From positions 1-62,184 of the forward strand of contig JAQWQB010000097.1 of assembly GCA_029245065.1 (NCBI GenBank): a DNA stretch of 62,184 bases, in the 5' to 3' direction. The translations under genes were made by a program, and so were the position numbers. This DNA is from Flavobacteriales bacterium (GTDB taxonomy: Bacteria > Bacteroidota > Bacteroidia > Flavobacteriales_D > Sanyastnellaceae). The notes beneath the pieces are model-generated. The model made no database searches, was not told the origin of the DNA, and worked only from the letters and a program-made list of their open reading frames with translations. Shown piece after piece: positions 25,308-34,012 of the stretch (positions are counted from its first letter, which is position 1; each line of letters begins with the position of its first letter).

Positions 25308-25776
25308 GGAATATACCTTTGAAACAGCCTTTGGCGCTGTAGAAATTCAAACAAATGACAATCAGCTCAGCGGGTTGCAATTCTGTGATCATGAAATCGA
25401 TTTAACCATTCCATCTTCTTTTCAAAAAAGATGCATTCATCAGATCACCGAATACCTCAACGGACAACGTACTGAATTTGATTTAGACGTTGCCATTCAC
25501 TGCACACCGTTCCAGCAACGTGTCTATCAAGAAGTGATGGCCATTCCGTTCGGCAAAACAATCACGTACGCAGAATTGGCAGAGAAATGTGGAGGAAGCA
25601 AACACACACGTGCAGTAGCCAGGGCGAATGCCACAAACACCCTATTGATTCTTATTCCTTGTCATAGAGTCATTGGCTCTGACGGCATTTTAACTGGCTA
25701 TGCGGGTGGATTAGCCAAAAAGAAACGCCTTCTTCAAATGGAAGGTGCTTTGCCCCAATTAGATTTATTCGCATAA
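25300..25776 (+). CDS. methylated-DNA-[protein]-cysteine S-methyltransferase
   Basis: A suicide repair enzyme of about 158 residues that moves alkyl groups from O6-guanine to its own Cys. The active site IPCHRVIGSDG lies near residue 125. Before it is the helix-turn-helix DNA-binding segment (GKTITYAELAEKCGG, then RAVARANATN with the Arg finger). The N-terminal domain is short, as in Ogt-type proteins. I chose ATG at 25300, inside the 3' end of the FG-GAP gene (overlap ATGAATGA); a longer frame from 25216 would lie entirely within that gene. Confidence 0.92.
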   Translation: MNEEYTFETAFGAVEIQTNDNQLSGLQFCDHEIDLTIPSSFQKRCIHQITEYLNGQRTEFDLDVAIHCTPFQQRVYQEVMAIPFGKTITYAELAEKCGGSKHTRAVARANATNTLLILIPCHRVIGSDGILTGYAGGLAKKKRLLQMEGALPQLDLFA

Positions 25777-25805
25777 AAAAAGAGCCACCCTTTCGAGTAG
25801 CTCTT
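25775..25805 (-). terminator. intrinsic terminator of mdh
   Basis: On the minus strand an 11-pair stem with a GAAA loop (AAGAGCTACTC with GGGTGGCTCTT) is followed by a run of T. It abuts the stop codon of the convergent methyltransferase gene. Confidence 0.85.
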
Positions 25806-25826
25806 ATCTATGAATATGTAGTAGGC

Positions 25827-26768
25827 TTAAGCCTGTACTTTCAACATGTTGTCAAGAACATCTTTCACTTCGCGAACTGCTTTCGCTGAAGTTTCAAGCA
25901 TTGCTTTCTCTTCGTCGTTCAATTGAAGTTCAATGATTTCTTCGATTCCGTTTTTACCAAGTTTAACTGGCACACCAAGGTATAGATCAGAAAGACCATA
26001 CTCTCCTTGAAGCCAAGTACAAACTGGGAAAACACGCTTTTGATCTTTCACAATCGCCTCTACCATTTGAGCAGCCGCGGCACCTGGTGCATACCAAGCA
26101 GAAGTACCAAGAAGGTTTACGATTTCTCCTCCACCTTTCTTTGTGCGCTCAACAATTGAATTCAATTTATCAGCGTCGATCAATTCTGTAACAGGGATTC
26201 CACCTACTGTTGTGTAACGTGGAAGTGGAACCATGGTATCACCATGACCTCCCATCAACACAGCCTGAATGTCTTTTGGAGAAACATCTAGTGCTTCAGC
26301 CAAGAAAGAACGGTAACGTGCGGTATCAAGGATTCCTGCCATTCCAAACACCTTCTTGCTATCAACGTTTGCGTTTAGGTACGCACAATACGTCATAACG
26401 TCTAGTGGGTTAGAAACAACAATAATTTTAGCGTCTGGAGAGTGCTTGATTACATTTTCAGTAACGCTTTTTACAATACCAGCATTCGTCGCGATCAAGT
26501 CGTCACGACTCATTCCAGGCTTACGTGGAAGGCCAGAAGTAATAACAACTACTTCGGATCCAGCAGTTTTGGAATAATCATTGGTAGAACCAATAGTGCG
26601 GGTGTCATAAAGATTGATTGGTGATGTCTCCCAGATATCGAGAGCTTTACCTTCAGCGTATCCTTCTTTGATGTCAAGAAGAACAACTTCATTGGCAACT
26701 TCGCGCGTAGCTAAAACATTGGCGCAAGTAGCTCCAACGTTTCCAGCTCCAACTACAGTAACTTTCAT
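25827..26768 (-). CDS. mdh: malate dehydrogenase
   Basis: It interconverts malate and oxaloacetate with NAD in the citric acid cycle. The 313 residues are of the LDH-like type: GAGNVGAT at 7-14, LDI with the Asp that prefers NAD at about 32, substrate Arg residues in LPRKPGMSRDD (about 80-92), NPLDVM, and the catalytic His in GGHGDTMVP (near 174). It is monocistronic with its own terminator, and divergent from the YwqK operon. Confidence 0.96.
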   Translation of the reverse strand: MKVTVVGAGNVGATCANVLATREVANEVVLLDIKEGYAEGKALDIWETSPINLYDTRTIGSTNDYSKTAGSEVVVITSGLPRKPGMSRDDLIATNAGIVKSVTENVIKHSPDAKIIVVSNPLDVMTYCAYLNANVDSKKVFGMAGILDTARYRSFLAEALDVSPKDIQAVLMGGHGDTMVPLPRYTTVGGIPVTELIDADKLNSIVERTKKGGGEIVNLLGTSAWYAPGAAAAQMVEAIVKDQKRVFPVCTWLQGEYGLSDLYLGVPVKLGKNGIEEIIELQLNDEEKAMLETSAKAVREVKDVLDNMLKVQA

Positions 26769-26834
26769 GAATGAACGTTTTTTGAAATATGTATCAGAAC
26801 AAGTAAATCAAAAGGACTATCCTTTTGGGGATGA

Positions 26835-26842
26835 CAAAATTA
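26835..26842 (-). promoter_or_regulatory. -7 element of mdh
   Basis: TAATTTTG on the minus strand, a perfect -7 box about 66 bases before the mdh ATG. The -33 element is unclear. Confidence 0.35.
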
Positions 26843-26901
26843 CAAAACAATTTTTGTTCAGAACCATACGTTTACAATCAATCCTGCAAATTAGAAATCC
26901 T

Positions 26902-26909
26902 TACTTTTG
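26902..26909 (+). promoter_or_regulatory. -7 element of the YwqK-subtilase operon
   Basis: TACTTTTG is a perfect TAnnTTTG box ending six bases before the ATG at 26916, so the mRNA may be leaderless. The TTG that begins the longest frame (26907) is part of this box and is not the start. Confidence 0.4.
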
Positions 26910-26915
26910 AAGTGT

Positions 26916-27980
26916 ATGAATACCTGGAAATTCAATCTTACATTAATCGGCCTTTTTTTGGCAACTTTTGCCTTCGCTCAGCCCGATAAAACCTTGCCTG
27001 AAGGCGAATATGGTGTCGACTACAACGTCACCGACTCCCAAGGAAAAAAGCAGGGAAATTGGGTGCGCGTTTACAAAAATGGACGCATCTACTACAAAGG
27101 ACAATTTGAAAATGATGTCCCTTCGGGCGAATTCTGGTTTTGGTATGACACCGGCGAAACCATGAGCAAGGTCGTCCACTTGGACGGTAAAAAGCACATG
27201 GACGTTGTGAATTACTACAAAAACGGACAACCCATGAGTGCCGGTCATTACAAGGAAAGCAAGGCCATTGATAAAGTGGATAAATTAAGAGATGGAGAAT
27301 GGACATTCTACTCAGAAGAGGGCGCCGTTAAAACGGTCGAAAACTATACCATGGGACTTCGAAACGGGAAGAGTGTTAGCTTCTATCCGAACGGAAAAGT
27401 CTTATTGGAGTACAACTTCGAAAACGATCTTCGCGAAGGTCCATGGGTAGAATACTTCGACAACGGAAGAGTTAAAAGCAAAGGCAAAAGTACCAAGGAC
27501 GAATACAACGGGCCATTTGAACTGTTTCACTATTCAGGCACGTCAAAAATGCGTGGTTTCTATGCCAATGGTAAGAAAGATGGCGTATGGATTTTCTTCA
27601 ATAAAGATGGTAGCATTCAAATAACCACCAAATTTGACAACGGTGTTGAAATTGCCACGAAAAGAGAAAACGGCGAGTTCACTGATTATTATGAGTCAGG
27701 CATTCCAAAAGCCTACTACCAGTACGAAGACGGAGAACTAAGCGGCCCTTTTCAAGAGTTCTATGACCAAGGCCAATGGACTCAAGAACCACTTGATCAA
27801 GCCCAACCTGGAGGAGGTATCCAGTTCAAAGAAAAGCTAATAGGTACCCAGATTTTGCGCGAAGGTGATTATCTTAACGGAAAATTAGATGGCCCTGTCA
27901 CATACTACGACGAACGCGGACGCGTAATTCGTGAAGAGAACTATGTAGACGGGGAGCTCGAATCTTCAGAAGAACGATGA
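26916..27980 (+). CDS. exported YwqK-like (MORN-variant) repeat protein
   Basis: A 354-residue protein with a signal peptide (residues 1-22, ending FAFAQ) and about ten beta-hairpin repeats of about 23 residues, of the form Y-x-N-G followed by G-x-W-x-x-Y. These are the repeats annotated as YwqK-family antitoxin or MORN_2. Despite the label there is no sign of a toxin-antitoxin pair. In Bacteroidota these repeats are common in envelope proteins. It is the first of three overlapping genes with a lipoprotein (ATGA) and a T9SS subtilase (ATGA). The repeats probably form a scaffold or binding surface. Confidence 0.82.
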   Translation: MNTWKFNLTLIGLFLATFAFAQPDKTLPEGEYGVDYNVTDSQGKKQGNWVRVYKNGRIYYKGQFENDVPSGEFWFWYDTGETMSKVVHLDGKKHMDVVNYYKNGQPMSAGHYKESKAIDKVDKLRDGEWTFYSEEGAVKTVENYTMGLRNGKSVSFYPNGKVLLEYNFENDLREGPWVEYFDNGRVKSKGKSTKDEYNGPFELFHYSGTSKMRGFYANGKKDGVWIFFNKDGSIQITTKFDNGVEIATKRENGEFTDYYESGIPKAYYQYEDGELSGPFQEFYDQGQWTQEPLDQAQPGGGIQFKEKLIGTQILREGDYLNGKLDGPVTYYDERGRVIREENYVDGELESSEER

Positions 27981-28639
27981 AACATTTACTACTCATCTTG
28001 ACACTTATTGCTGTTGTCTCCGGTTGTAAAAAGACGGAACCAGATTTCGAAGCAATTGACCTTGGGTATGACTACTTTCCTACCAAGAACGGCTGGTTCG
28101 TGGATTACGAAGTGGATTCCATTTCGCACAACATCACGGTAGATACCACACACTTTTTCCTTCGGGAAAAAATGACCGAAGACTTTATTGACGAAGAAGG
28201 ACAAGTAGCTTGGACCCTTGAACGTTACAAGAAGAGTCAACTTCAAGACACTTTCGTACTAACAGATGTTTGGGTTCAAAAACGAACGACAACATCTGCT
28301 GAAAAAATTGAAGAAAACCAGCGCTTTATCAAACTGGTATTCCCTGTTGAAGAAAACGATACGTGGAACGGCAATGCCTACAATGCCATGGATCCATGGA
28401 ACTATCGTTACACCAATGTTGGCGATCCTTACGAAATTGATTTTTTCGACTTCCAAAATACCCTAACAGTAAGTCAGCGTAACAACATCAACTTGGTAGA
28501 TCAGGAAGTGGCCTATGAAGTTTACGCAGACGGTATTGGTTTGATTTACAAAAGTTTGAAAGACCTGGAGTATCAAAACTTTGAGGTTACAGGTGTTGAA
28601 ATTGAAATGAAAGCGATTGGATACGGAACACTTGAATGA
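27977..28639 (+). CDS. lipoprotein of unknown function
   Basis: A 220-residue protein with a lipobox VSGC (C17) and a beta-rich, aromatic mature part without cysteines after the lipid anchor region. No named family is recognised. The motif YFPTKNGWFVDYEVDSI at about 34-50 resembles the start of many uncharacterised Bacteroidota surface lipoproteins. It overlaps the genes on both sides by four bases (ATGA), so all three are co-translated, and it probably works at the outer membrane with the YwqK-like protein and the subtilase. Confidence 0.75.
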   Translation: MKHLLLILTLIAVVSGCKKTEPDFEAIDLGYDYFPTKNGWFVDYEVDSISHNITVDTTHFFLREKMTEDFIDEEGQVAWTLERYKKSQLQDTFVLTDVWVQKRTTTSAEKIEENQRFIKLVFPVEENDTWNGNAYNAMDPWNYRYTNVGDPYEIDFFDFQNTLTVSQRNNINLVDQEVAYEVYADGIGLIYKSLKDLEYQNFEVTGVEIEMKAIGYGTLE

Positions 28640-30258
28640 GAATTGTTCTTGTTTCCATAAGTCTCTTTTGTTGTCAGCTTCTCACAGCGCAAACGGCTCC
28701 CATGCGATTTTGGGTGCAGTTCAGCGATAAAGCGAATTCCTCTTTTAGCGTCGATCAGCCCAACGCGTTCCTCACAGGAAATGCAATTGCCCGAAGGGAA
28801 AAAATGGGCATCCCCATCACCGAAGAAGACATTCCCGTTTCTACTGATTACATCAACCAAGTGCTTGATCTGGGAGAAATCTATTACCTCCACGAAAGTA
28901 AATGGTTCAATAGTATTTCCATCCTAGTGCCAGACAGCGCTTTGATGCTTCAAGTGAGCGCCCTTCCATTCGTTGTCTCAACACGACAAGTGAAGCAACT
29001 CAAAACATCCCCTGTTCCAGAAGCAATGCACCAACGTTCCAATGAAACCATTGTGCCTTCTGAGTACGGTGAAAGCCTCCGTCAAATTGAAATGCTCAAC
29101 GGCCTCCCTTTGCACGCGCTAGGCTACCAAGGGGAAGGAATGAACATCGGTGTCTTGGATGCTGGATTTCGTTTTGTAAATATTCTGCCAGTATTTGAGA
29201 ATGCGCGAAGCGAATTTCGAATTGCTGGATTGAATGACTTTGTGGACCTTGACTTAAATGTAGATGGCCACAGCAACCACGGAACCTATGTGCTAAGTAC
29301 CATGGCCGGTTATGCTGAAGGTGAACTCATTGGCACCGCCCCAAATGCATCCTACTTCCTGTTTCGCACTGAAGACTCGGATTCTGAATTCATCATTGAA
29401 GAAGACAATTGGGTAGCAGGTATTGAACGCTGCGACTTTTTGGGGATGGACTTGGTGAACAGTTCGCTCGGTTACAGCACTTTTGACAATCCTGAACAAA
29501 ACCATTCGTATGCCGACATGGATGGCGAAACAACACGCATTTCAATTGCGGCCCGCATTGCGTCTAGAAAAGGCATGATCGTTGTGACCAGCGCTGGCAA
29601 CAGTGGCGCTTCAGCATGGAAGTACATTACCGCGCCTGGTGATGCTAAGGAAATTATTACCGTTGGTGCCGTTGATGCTGAAGAAAAACACGCCGCATTC
29701 AGCAGTTTTGGCCCTTCATTCGATGGAAGAGTAAAACCCGATGTCATGGCAATGGGAGCTGCAGCCACTTTCGCTTCTTTAGACAGCACGTTCATCCAAG
29801 GCAATGGCACCTCTTTTGCGTCGCCAATTCTTTGTGGAATGACGGCCTGTTTGTGGCAAGCACACCCGAATAAAAGCAATACGGAAATCATGGATGCTGT
29901 GAAGCAAAGTGCTCATCTTTACACGGCGCCAAATGACAGCATGGGGTACGGTATTCCAAATTTTTGGACCGCTCATTTATTGCTTCGCGAAGCAGACACT
30001 TCGAATGATTCCGAGTTGACGCTCTACCCAAACCCGACATCCGGAAATGTTCGATTCGAACTGGAGGTGTCTGATTCAGACGAACCGCGTAACGTTAGGG
30101 TCTATGATGCGAGCGGCAGAATTGTCTACGACCAGTGCTTCGAAGTGCTAGAAGATCAGGTTCTTGGCGAATTGCAATTGCCTTCAGACCTCACACCTGG
30201 AACTTATTTTGTTGAAGTTTCAGGAGTTGTTTCTAGGCTCCTGTTCTTGAAAGAGTGA
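28636..30258 (+). CDS. secreted subtilisin-family (S8) peptidase with T9SS sorting domain
   Basis: A 540-residue exported serine protease. The signal peptide ends near AQT (residue 20). Residues 25-125 are a pro-region with WVQFSDK. The catalytic triad is D175 (GVLDAGF), H215 (HSNHGT) and S393 (GTSFASP), with oxyanion N322 (SAGNSG). The C-terminal 80 residues are a T9SS sorting domain (LYPNPTSGN, YDASGRIV, TYFVEV). It is the third gene of the YwqK-lipoprotein operon, and its stop lies one base from the stop of the convergent rarA. It probably degrades extracellular protein or processes envelope partners. Confidence 0.93.
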   Translation: MRIVLVSISLFCCQLLTAQTAPMRFWVQFSDKANSSFSVDQPNAFLTGNAIARREKMGIPITEEDIPVSTDYINQVLDLGEIYYLHESKWFNSISILVPDSALMLQVSALPFVVSTRQVKQLKTSPVPEAMHQRSNETIVPSEYGESLRQIEMLNGLPLHALGYQGEGMNIGVLDAGFRFVNILPVFENARSEFRIAGLNDFVDLDLNVDGHSNHGTYVLSTMAGYAEGELIGTAPNASYFLFRTEDSDSEFIIEEDNWVAGIERCDFLGMDLVNSSLGYSTFDNPEQNHSYADMDGETTRISIAARIASRKGMIVVTSAGNSGASAWKYITAPGDAKEIITVGAVDAEEKHAAFSSFGPSFDGRVKPDVMAMGAAATFASLDSTFIQGNGTSFASPILCGMTACLWQAHPNKSNTEIMDAVKQSAHLYTAPNDSMGYGIPNFWTAHLLLREADTSNDSELTLYPNPTSGNVRFELEVSDSDEPRNVRVYDASGRIVYDQCFEVLEDQVLGELQLPSDLTPGTYFVEVSGVVSRLLFLKE

Positions 30259-30259
30259 A

Positions 30260-31534
30260 TTAGTAACCGTACTTATCTTTCCAAAGGGATTTCAAATACG
30301 TTCTCAGGTTGTTCTCCCGAGGATTGTTCCCAGGCTCATAAAAGGTTGTTCCACTGAGTTTTTTCGGAAGGTATTCTTGCGCGCTAAAATTGTCGTCATA
30401 CGAGTGGCTGTATTCGTAGTTTTTTCCGTACCCAAGGTCCTTCATTAAATTCGTAGGTGCGTTTCGAATGTGCAACGGAACAGGTAAATTACCTGTTTGT
30501 CTCACCGATTGTTGAGCTAATCCAATGGCCGAGTAAGCGGCATTGGACTTCGGCGAACTAGCCAAGTAGGTAACACATTGTGCCAAAATGATGCGCGATT
30601 CAGGCCAACCTACTCGTTCCACTGCTTGAAACGTTGTTGTTGCCATAACTAAGGCTGTCGGGTTCGCGTTTCCAATGTCTTCGCTGGCCAATATGATTAA
30701 TCTTCTGGCAATGAATTTGGCATCCTCTCCCCCTTCCACCATTCTGGCTAGGTAGTACACAGCGGCATTCGGGTCACTGCCTCTGATGCTCTTGATAAAA
30801 GCCGAAGCAATGTCGTAATGCATCTCCCCTGCTTTATCATACATCACCGGGTTTTCCTGCACCACTTTGTGCACGAGTTCATCGGTCACCTCTACTTTTT
30901 TCGAGCTAGCTGAATTGACAACCAACTCAAATATGTTGAGCAACCTACGTGCATCACCGCCACTAAATTTCATCAGGGCGCCCGTTTCCTTCAGCGTGAT
31001 GTTTTTGTCAGCGAGCTCTTCGTCTTGTTTCATCGCCCTGTCTAACAAATGCGTCAAGTTATCTTCCGAAAAAGGCTTCAACGTGTACACTTGGCAGCGG
31101 GAGAGCAAAGCGGGAATTACTTCGAATGAAGGGTTTTCAGTGGTTGCACCAATCAAGGTAATATCTCCTTTTTCAACCGCCCCTAGTAAGCTATCTTGTT
31201 GCGACTTGCTGAATCGATGGATCTCATCGATGAATAAGATGGCATTTCCACCAAACATTCCACCGTGTCTCACTTTGGAAATAACTTCGCGCACTTCTTT
31301 CACACCACTATTGATGGCTGAAAGCGTGTAAAATGGCCGTTCCAGTGAGCTAGAAATAATACTCGCCAACGTTGTTTTTCCTACACCAGGAGGGCCCCAA
31401 AGAATCATGGAAGGTATGTTCCCACTTCGAATTACTCTACCCAATAGCGCCTCGTCTCCAACAAGGTGCCCTTGGCCGATGTAATCTTCCAGCGTCTTGG
31501 GACGCATTCGTTCTGCAAGTGGTGTAGAATTCAT
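30260..31534 (-). CDS. rarA: replication-associated recombination protein A
   Basis: A 424-residue AAA+ ATPase related to clamp loaders and Mgs1/WRNIP1, acting at stalled replication forks. Walker A is WGPPGVGKTTLA (about 46-57), Walker B is ILFIDEIHRF (about 99-108), sensor 1 is GATTENPSFEV, and sensor 2 lies in GGDARRLLNIFE. The C-terminal region has the tetramerisation domain (RGSDPNAAVYYLARMVEGGED and on). It is a lone gene, divergent from the 247-residue gene; GATCTTCG lies five bases before its ATG. Confidence 0.94.
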   Translation of the reverse strand: MNSTPLAERMRPKTLEDYIGQGHLVGDEALLGRVIRSGNIPSMILWGPPGVGKTTLASIISSSLERPFYTLSAINSGVKEVREVISKVRHGGMFGGNAILFIDEIHRFSKSQQDSLLGAVEKGDITLIGATTENPSFEVIPALLSRCQVYTLKPFSEDNLTHLLDRAMKQDEELADKNITLKETGALMKFSGGDARRLLNIFELVVNSASSKKVEVTDELVHKVVQENPVMYDKAGEMHYDIASAFIKSIRGSDPNAAVYYLARMVEGGEDAKFIARRLIILASEDIGNANPTALVMATTTFQAVERVGWPESRIILAQCVTYLASSPKSNAAYSAIGLAQQSVRQTGNLPVPLHIRNAPTNLMKDLGYGKNYEYSHSYDDNFSAQEYLPKKLSGTTFYEPGNNPRENNLRTYLKSLWKDKYGY

Positions 31535-31566
31535 GACAACGAAGATCGAAAAACAAGATCAGATTG

Positions 31567-31574
31567 TACCTTCG
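31567..31574 (+). promoter_or_regulatory. -7 element of the 247-residue gene
   Basis: TACCTTCG (TAnnTTYG) ends four bases before the ATG at 31579. It supports that ATG rather than the TTG at 31564, which would place the box inside the gene. Confidence 0.35.
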
Positions 31575-31578
31575 TTCC

Positions 31579-32322
31579 ATGAAACGATTTTTCAAATTTC
31601 TCGGATACTTGTTATTATTCTCTGCAATTGCTGGAGTTATCGCTTACTTCTACTACGATGAGCCTGTCCCAGAAGGGAGTTCGGGAATTGAAGCCGATCG
31701 TCTTGCTGAAAAAATGCTCGAGGCACTGAGCTATGATGACTGGCAAAACACCCGATATGTGACATGGAGTTTCAGAGGTGAGCACAATTATGTTTGGGAT
31801 AAAGAGAATAACCAGGTGCAGGTTTCATGGGATGGAAAGAGCGTTCTCCTTTCGACGCAAAACCCATTCGATAACGCCATTGTTACACCTGCCAATAGCG
31901 CTCCTGAAATAGAAGAAAAAGCAATCAAAGATGCTTGGTCCTATTTCTGTAATGATTCGTTCTGGCTCATTGCACCGTACAAATTATTCGACCCAGGAGT
32001 TACTAGAGGCATCGTAAAAAGTGAAGATGGCAAGGAAGGACTTATGATCACATATGGCTCAGGTGGGGTAACTCCGGGAGATTCCTACTTGTGGCATTTG
32101 GATGCTCATCACATTCCTACTTCGTACCAGATGTGGGTAGAAATTATTCCCGTAGGCGGAATTGAAGCCACTTGGGACAACTGGATTAAAACAGCTACCG
32201 GTGCATTCATTTCTACAAGTCATTCCATTGGCGGAACGCCATTGGAACTGACGAATGTGAAAACGGCTCAGACCTTATCGGAGTTGAACCTGGAAGAAAA
32301 TCTATTTAAAGGATTGAAGTGA
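31579..32322 (+). CDS. conserved hypothetical protein with signal anchor, 247 residues
   Basis: Begins MKRFFKFLGYLLLFSAIAGV, a signal anchor or signal peptide, followed by a mature domain of about 210 residues rich in Trp and Tyr (YVTWSFRGEHNYVWDK, YLWHLDAHHIPTSYQMWVEI). No family is recognised with confidence. The beta-rich, aromatic pattern suggests a periplasmic lipid- or ligand-binding fold, but this is a guess. The ATG at 31579 was chosen because a -7-like box lies just before it. Its last 17 bases overlap the end of the convergent acyltransferase gene. Confidence 0.75.
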   Translation: MKRFFKFLGYLLLFSAIAGVIAYFYYDEPVPEGSSGIEADRLAEKMLEALSYDDWQNTRYVTWSFRGEHNYVWDKENNQVQVSWDGKSVLLSTQNPFDNAIVTPANSAPEIEEKAIKDAWSYFCNDSFWLIAPYKLFDPGVTRGIVKSEDGKEGLMITYGSGGVTPGDSYLWHLDAHHIPTSYQMWVEIIPVGGIEATWDNWIKTATGAFISTSHSIGGTPLELTNVKTAQTLSELNLEENLFKGLK

Positions 32323-33190
32323 GCTCAGCGGGACGCTTGTGTTTCCAACGTTTATGGGTCCACAACCAATATTGCGGCTCCCTTTCAATTTCAGACGCTA
32401 GAATGTCATGAATCTTCTCAATGATAGCCCCTGATGGGTAGTCATTGGGAGTCTCTGTCACCAATTCGTAGAAAATCTCATAGTGGCCTCGTTTCACTTT
32501 TCGGAGCTTACCGTAAACGACGGCCATGTCGTATTGCTTGGCATGACGCTCAGGCCCGTAGTACATAGCCGTATCTTGGTTTAGAAATTGGGCCCAGTGA
32601 GACTTCTTAGGATTGGCCGGCGACTGATCGAAACCGTATACAGAGCAGAAAGGTTCGTCTTTGTGCTTCGCCATCCACTCACTCGTTTCAACAGTTGGTA
32701 CGAGTTGAAGTCCAAATTTGCCACGTGTAACCCGCATCTTCTTGTCAAACCAAGCATTGCTCAATCGTTTGTAAATGGCCATGATTGGCATTGGAGTATG
32801 GTCAGCTGCGGCAAGTGCATAAAGTTCCCAGTTGTTGTAATGTCCTCCGCAAAGCACTACTCCTTTTCCTTTGTCTTTCATTTGTTGAAAGATCTCCGTG
32901 TTATTGGCTTTCATCCGCTGGTCTACGGAAGATTTTCGAACGCTGAAATTCTTGAAACTCTCTACGAATATATCTCCCAAATGACGGTAGAATTTATTCA
33001 TTATGGCTTTGTGCTCAGCTGCAGTTTTAGTGGGAAATGAGCGCTGAATGTTACCAAGAACTACCTTTTTACGGTATGGAAATACAGTCTTGAAGAGCAG
33101 AAAAATGAAATCACTTACTCTGTACAAAAGAAAGTACGGCAGCAAGCTAACCGGTTTTAAGAAGAGGTAATAAAGAATCTTTGCTCCCAT
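32306..33190 (-). CDS. lysophospholipid/lipid A acyltransferase family protein (LpxL-like)
   Basis: A 294-residue inner-membrane acyltransferase. An N-terminal hydrophobic helix (ILYYLFLKPVSLLPYFLLY) is followed by the usual MNKFYRHLGDIFVESFK segment. The catalytic region is GGHYNNWEL, where family members have HxxxxD/E (the His and the Glu fit). FDQSPANPKKS and a C-terminal YWLWTHKRWKH follow. It likely adds a secondary acyl chain to lipid A. The ATG at 33190 is used because the TTG at 33199 is part of a TACCTTTG box. It follows the PhnP-like hydrolase by 15 bases. Confidence 0.87.
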   Translation of the reverse strand: MGAKILYYLFLKPVSLLPYFLLYRVSDFIFLLFKTVFPYRKKVVLGNIQRSFPTKTAAEHKAIMNKFYRHLGDIFVESFKNFSVRKSSVDQRMKANNTEIFQQMKDKGKGVVLCGGHYNNWELYALAAADHTPMPIMAIYKRLSNAWFDKKMRVTRGKFGLQLVPTVETSEWMAKHKDEPFCSVYGFDQSPANPKKSHWAQFLNQDTAMYYGPERHAKQYDMAVVYGKLRKVKRGHYEIFYELVTETPNDYPSGAIIEKIHDILASEIEREPQYWLWTHKRWKHKRPAELTSIL

Positions 33191-33196
33191 GGTCGC

Positions 33197-33204
33197 CAAA
33201 GGTA
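33197..33204 (-). promoter_or_regulatory. possible -7 element before the acyltransferase gene
   Basis: TACCTTTG on the minus strand, ending six bases before the ATG. It sits in the 15-base gap after the upstream gene, so it may be an internal promoter, or a chance match in an operon. Confidence 0.35.
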
Positions 33205-33205
33205 A

Positions 33206-33970
33206 TTAGTCTAAAGTGATTTTTATTCCATCATAAGCAATGCGCACGTTATCAGGAAGGGTTCTTTCTACTTCTTCGTGCTTGCCTAGAAGGTGCGAAA
33301 TGTGCGTGAGCCATGCTTGTTCAGGCTTCAAAATGGCGATGATTTCTAGTGCTTCCTCCAAGTTAAAATGTGAAAGGTGCGTTTCAATTCTCAGGGCATT
33401 TATAACAAGGACCTTCACGCCCCTTAGTTTATCAAACTCTTCTGGCGCAATGTAATTTGCATCTGTAACATAGGCGAAATCATTGATTCTAAATGCTAAC
33501 ACAGGTAATTTGTGGTGCATTACTTGAATGGGAATAAAAGGAATTTTAGCCGCTTCAAACGGAGTCAGATCAATCGTATTCAAGGCTATTTCAGGCACTC
33601 CAGGGTAACGAATTGGGGCGAAAACGTAATGGAATTCACGTTGCAAAGCTTCTTGAACGCGCGCTGTAGCGAAAACGTCCATCTTTCTTCGCTGTTTGAA
33701 ATTGAAGGCACGGATATCATCCAAGCCTGCCAGATGATCTTTGTGTTCGTGGGTGAAGACAACTGCTTCCAATGAGGCCACTTTATTTTGAAGCATTTGC
33801 ATGCGGAAATCTGGTCCGGTGTCTATCACCACATTTCTACCTTCGTCCGAGATTAAAATTGAAGATCGAAAACGCTTATCGCGCGGATCGGATGATGTAC
33901 AGACTTCACATTCACAAGCTATTACGGGAACTCCTTGAGACGTTCCAGTACCTAAAAGTGTCACTTCCAT
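33206..33970 (-). CDS. MBL-fold metallo-hydrolase (PhnP-like phosphodiesterase family)
   Basis: A 254-residue enzyme of the PhnP/RNase Z-like branch. GTGTSQGVPVIACECEVC near the start contains Cys residues that in PhnP bind a structural zinc. The metal site is FTHEHKDHLAGLDDI (about 73-87); further ligands are in VMHHKLP, TDANY and THISH. The expected reaction is cleavage of a cyclic phosphate or other phosphodiester. No phn genes are present, so the substrate is open. It lies 15 bases upstream of the acyltransferase gene and may share its transcript. Confidence 0.86.
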   Translation of the reverse strand: MEVTLLGTGTSQGVPVIACECEVCTSSDPRDKRFRSSILISDEGRNVVIDTGPDFRMQMLQNKVASLEAVVFTHEHKDHLAGLDDIRAFNFKQRRKMDVFATARVQEALQREFHYVFAPIRYPGVPEIALNTIDLTPFEAAKIPFIPIQVMHHKLPVLAFRINDFAYVTDANYIAPEEFDKLRGVKVLVINALRIETHLSHFNLEEALEIIAILKPEQAWLTHISHLLGKHEEVERTLPDNVRIAYDGIKITLD

Positions 33971-34012
33971 GTTCCCGCAAGGTACTTAAGCCAAAGAAGG
34001 AATGAAAGCCTT

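Noticed and set aside
26916-27980. YwqK-like protein as half of a toxin-antitoxin pair
   Set aside because: The label comes from the repeat family name only. It has a signal peptide and its neighbours are a lipoprotein and a protease, not a toxin.
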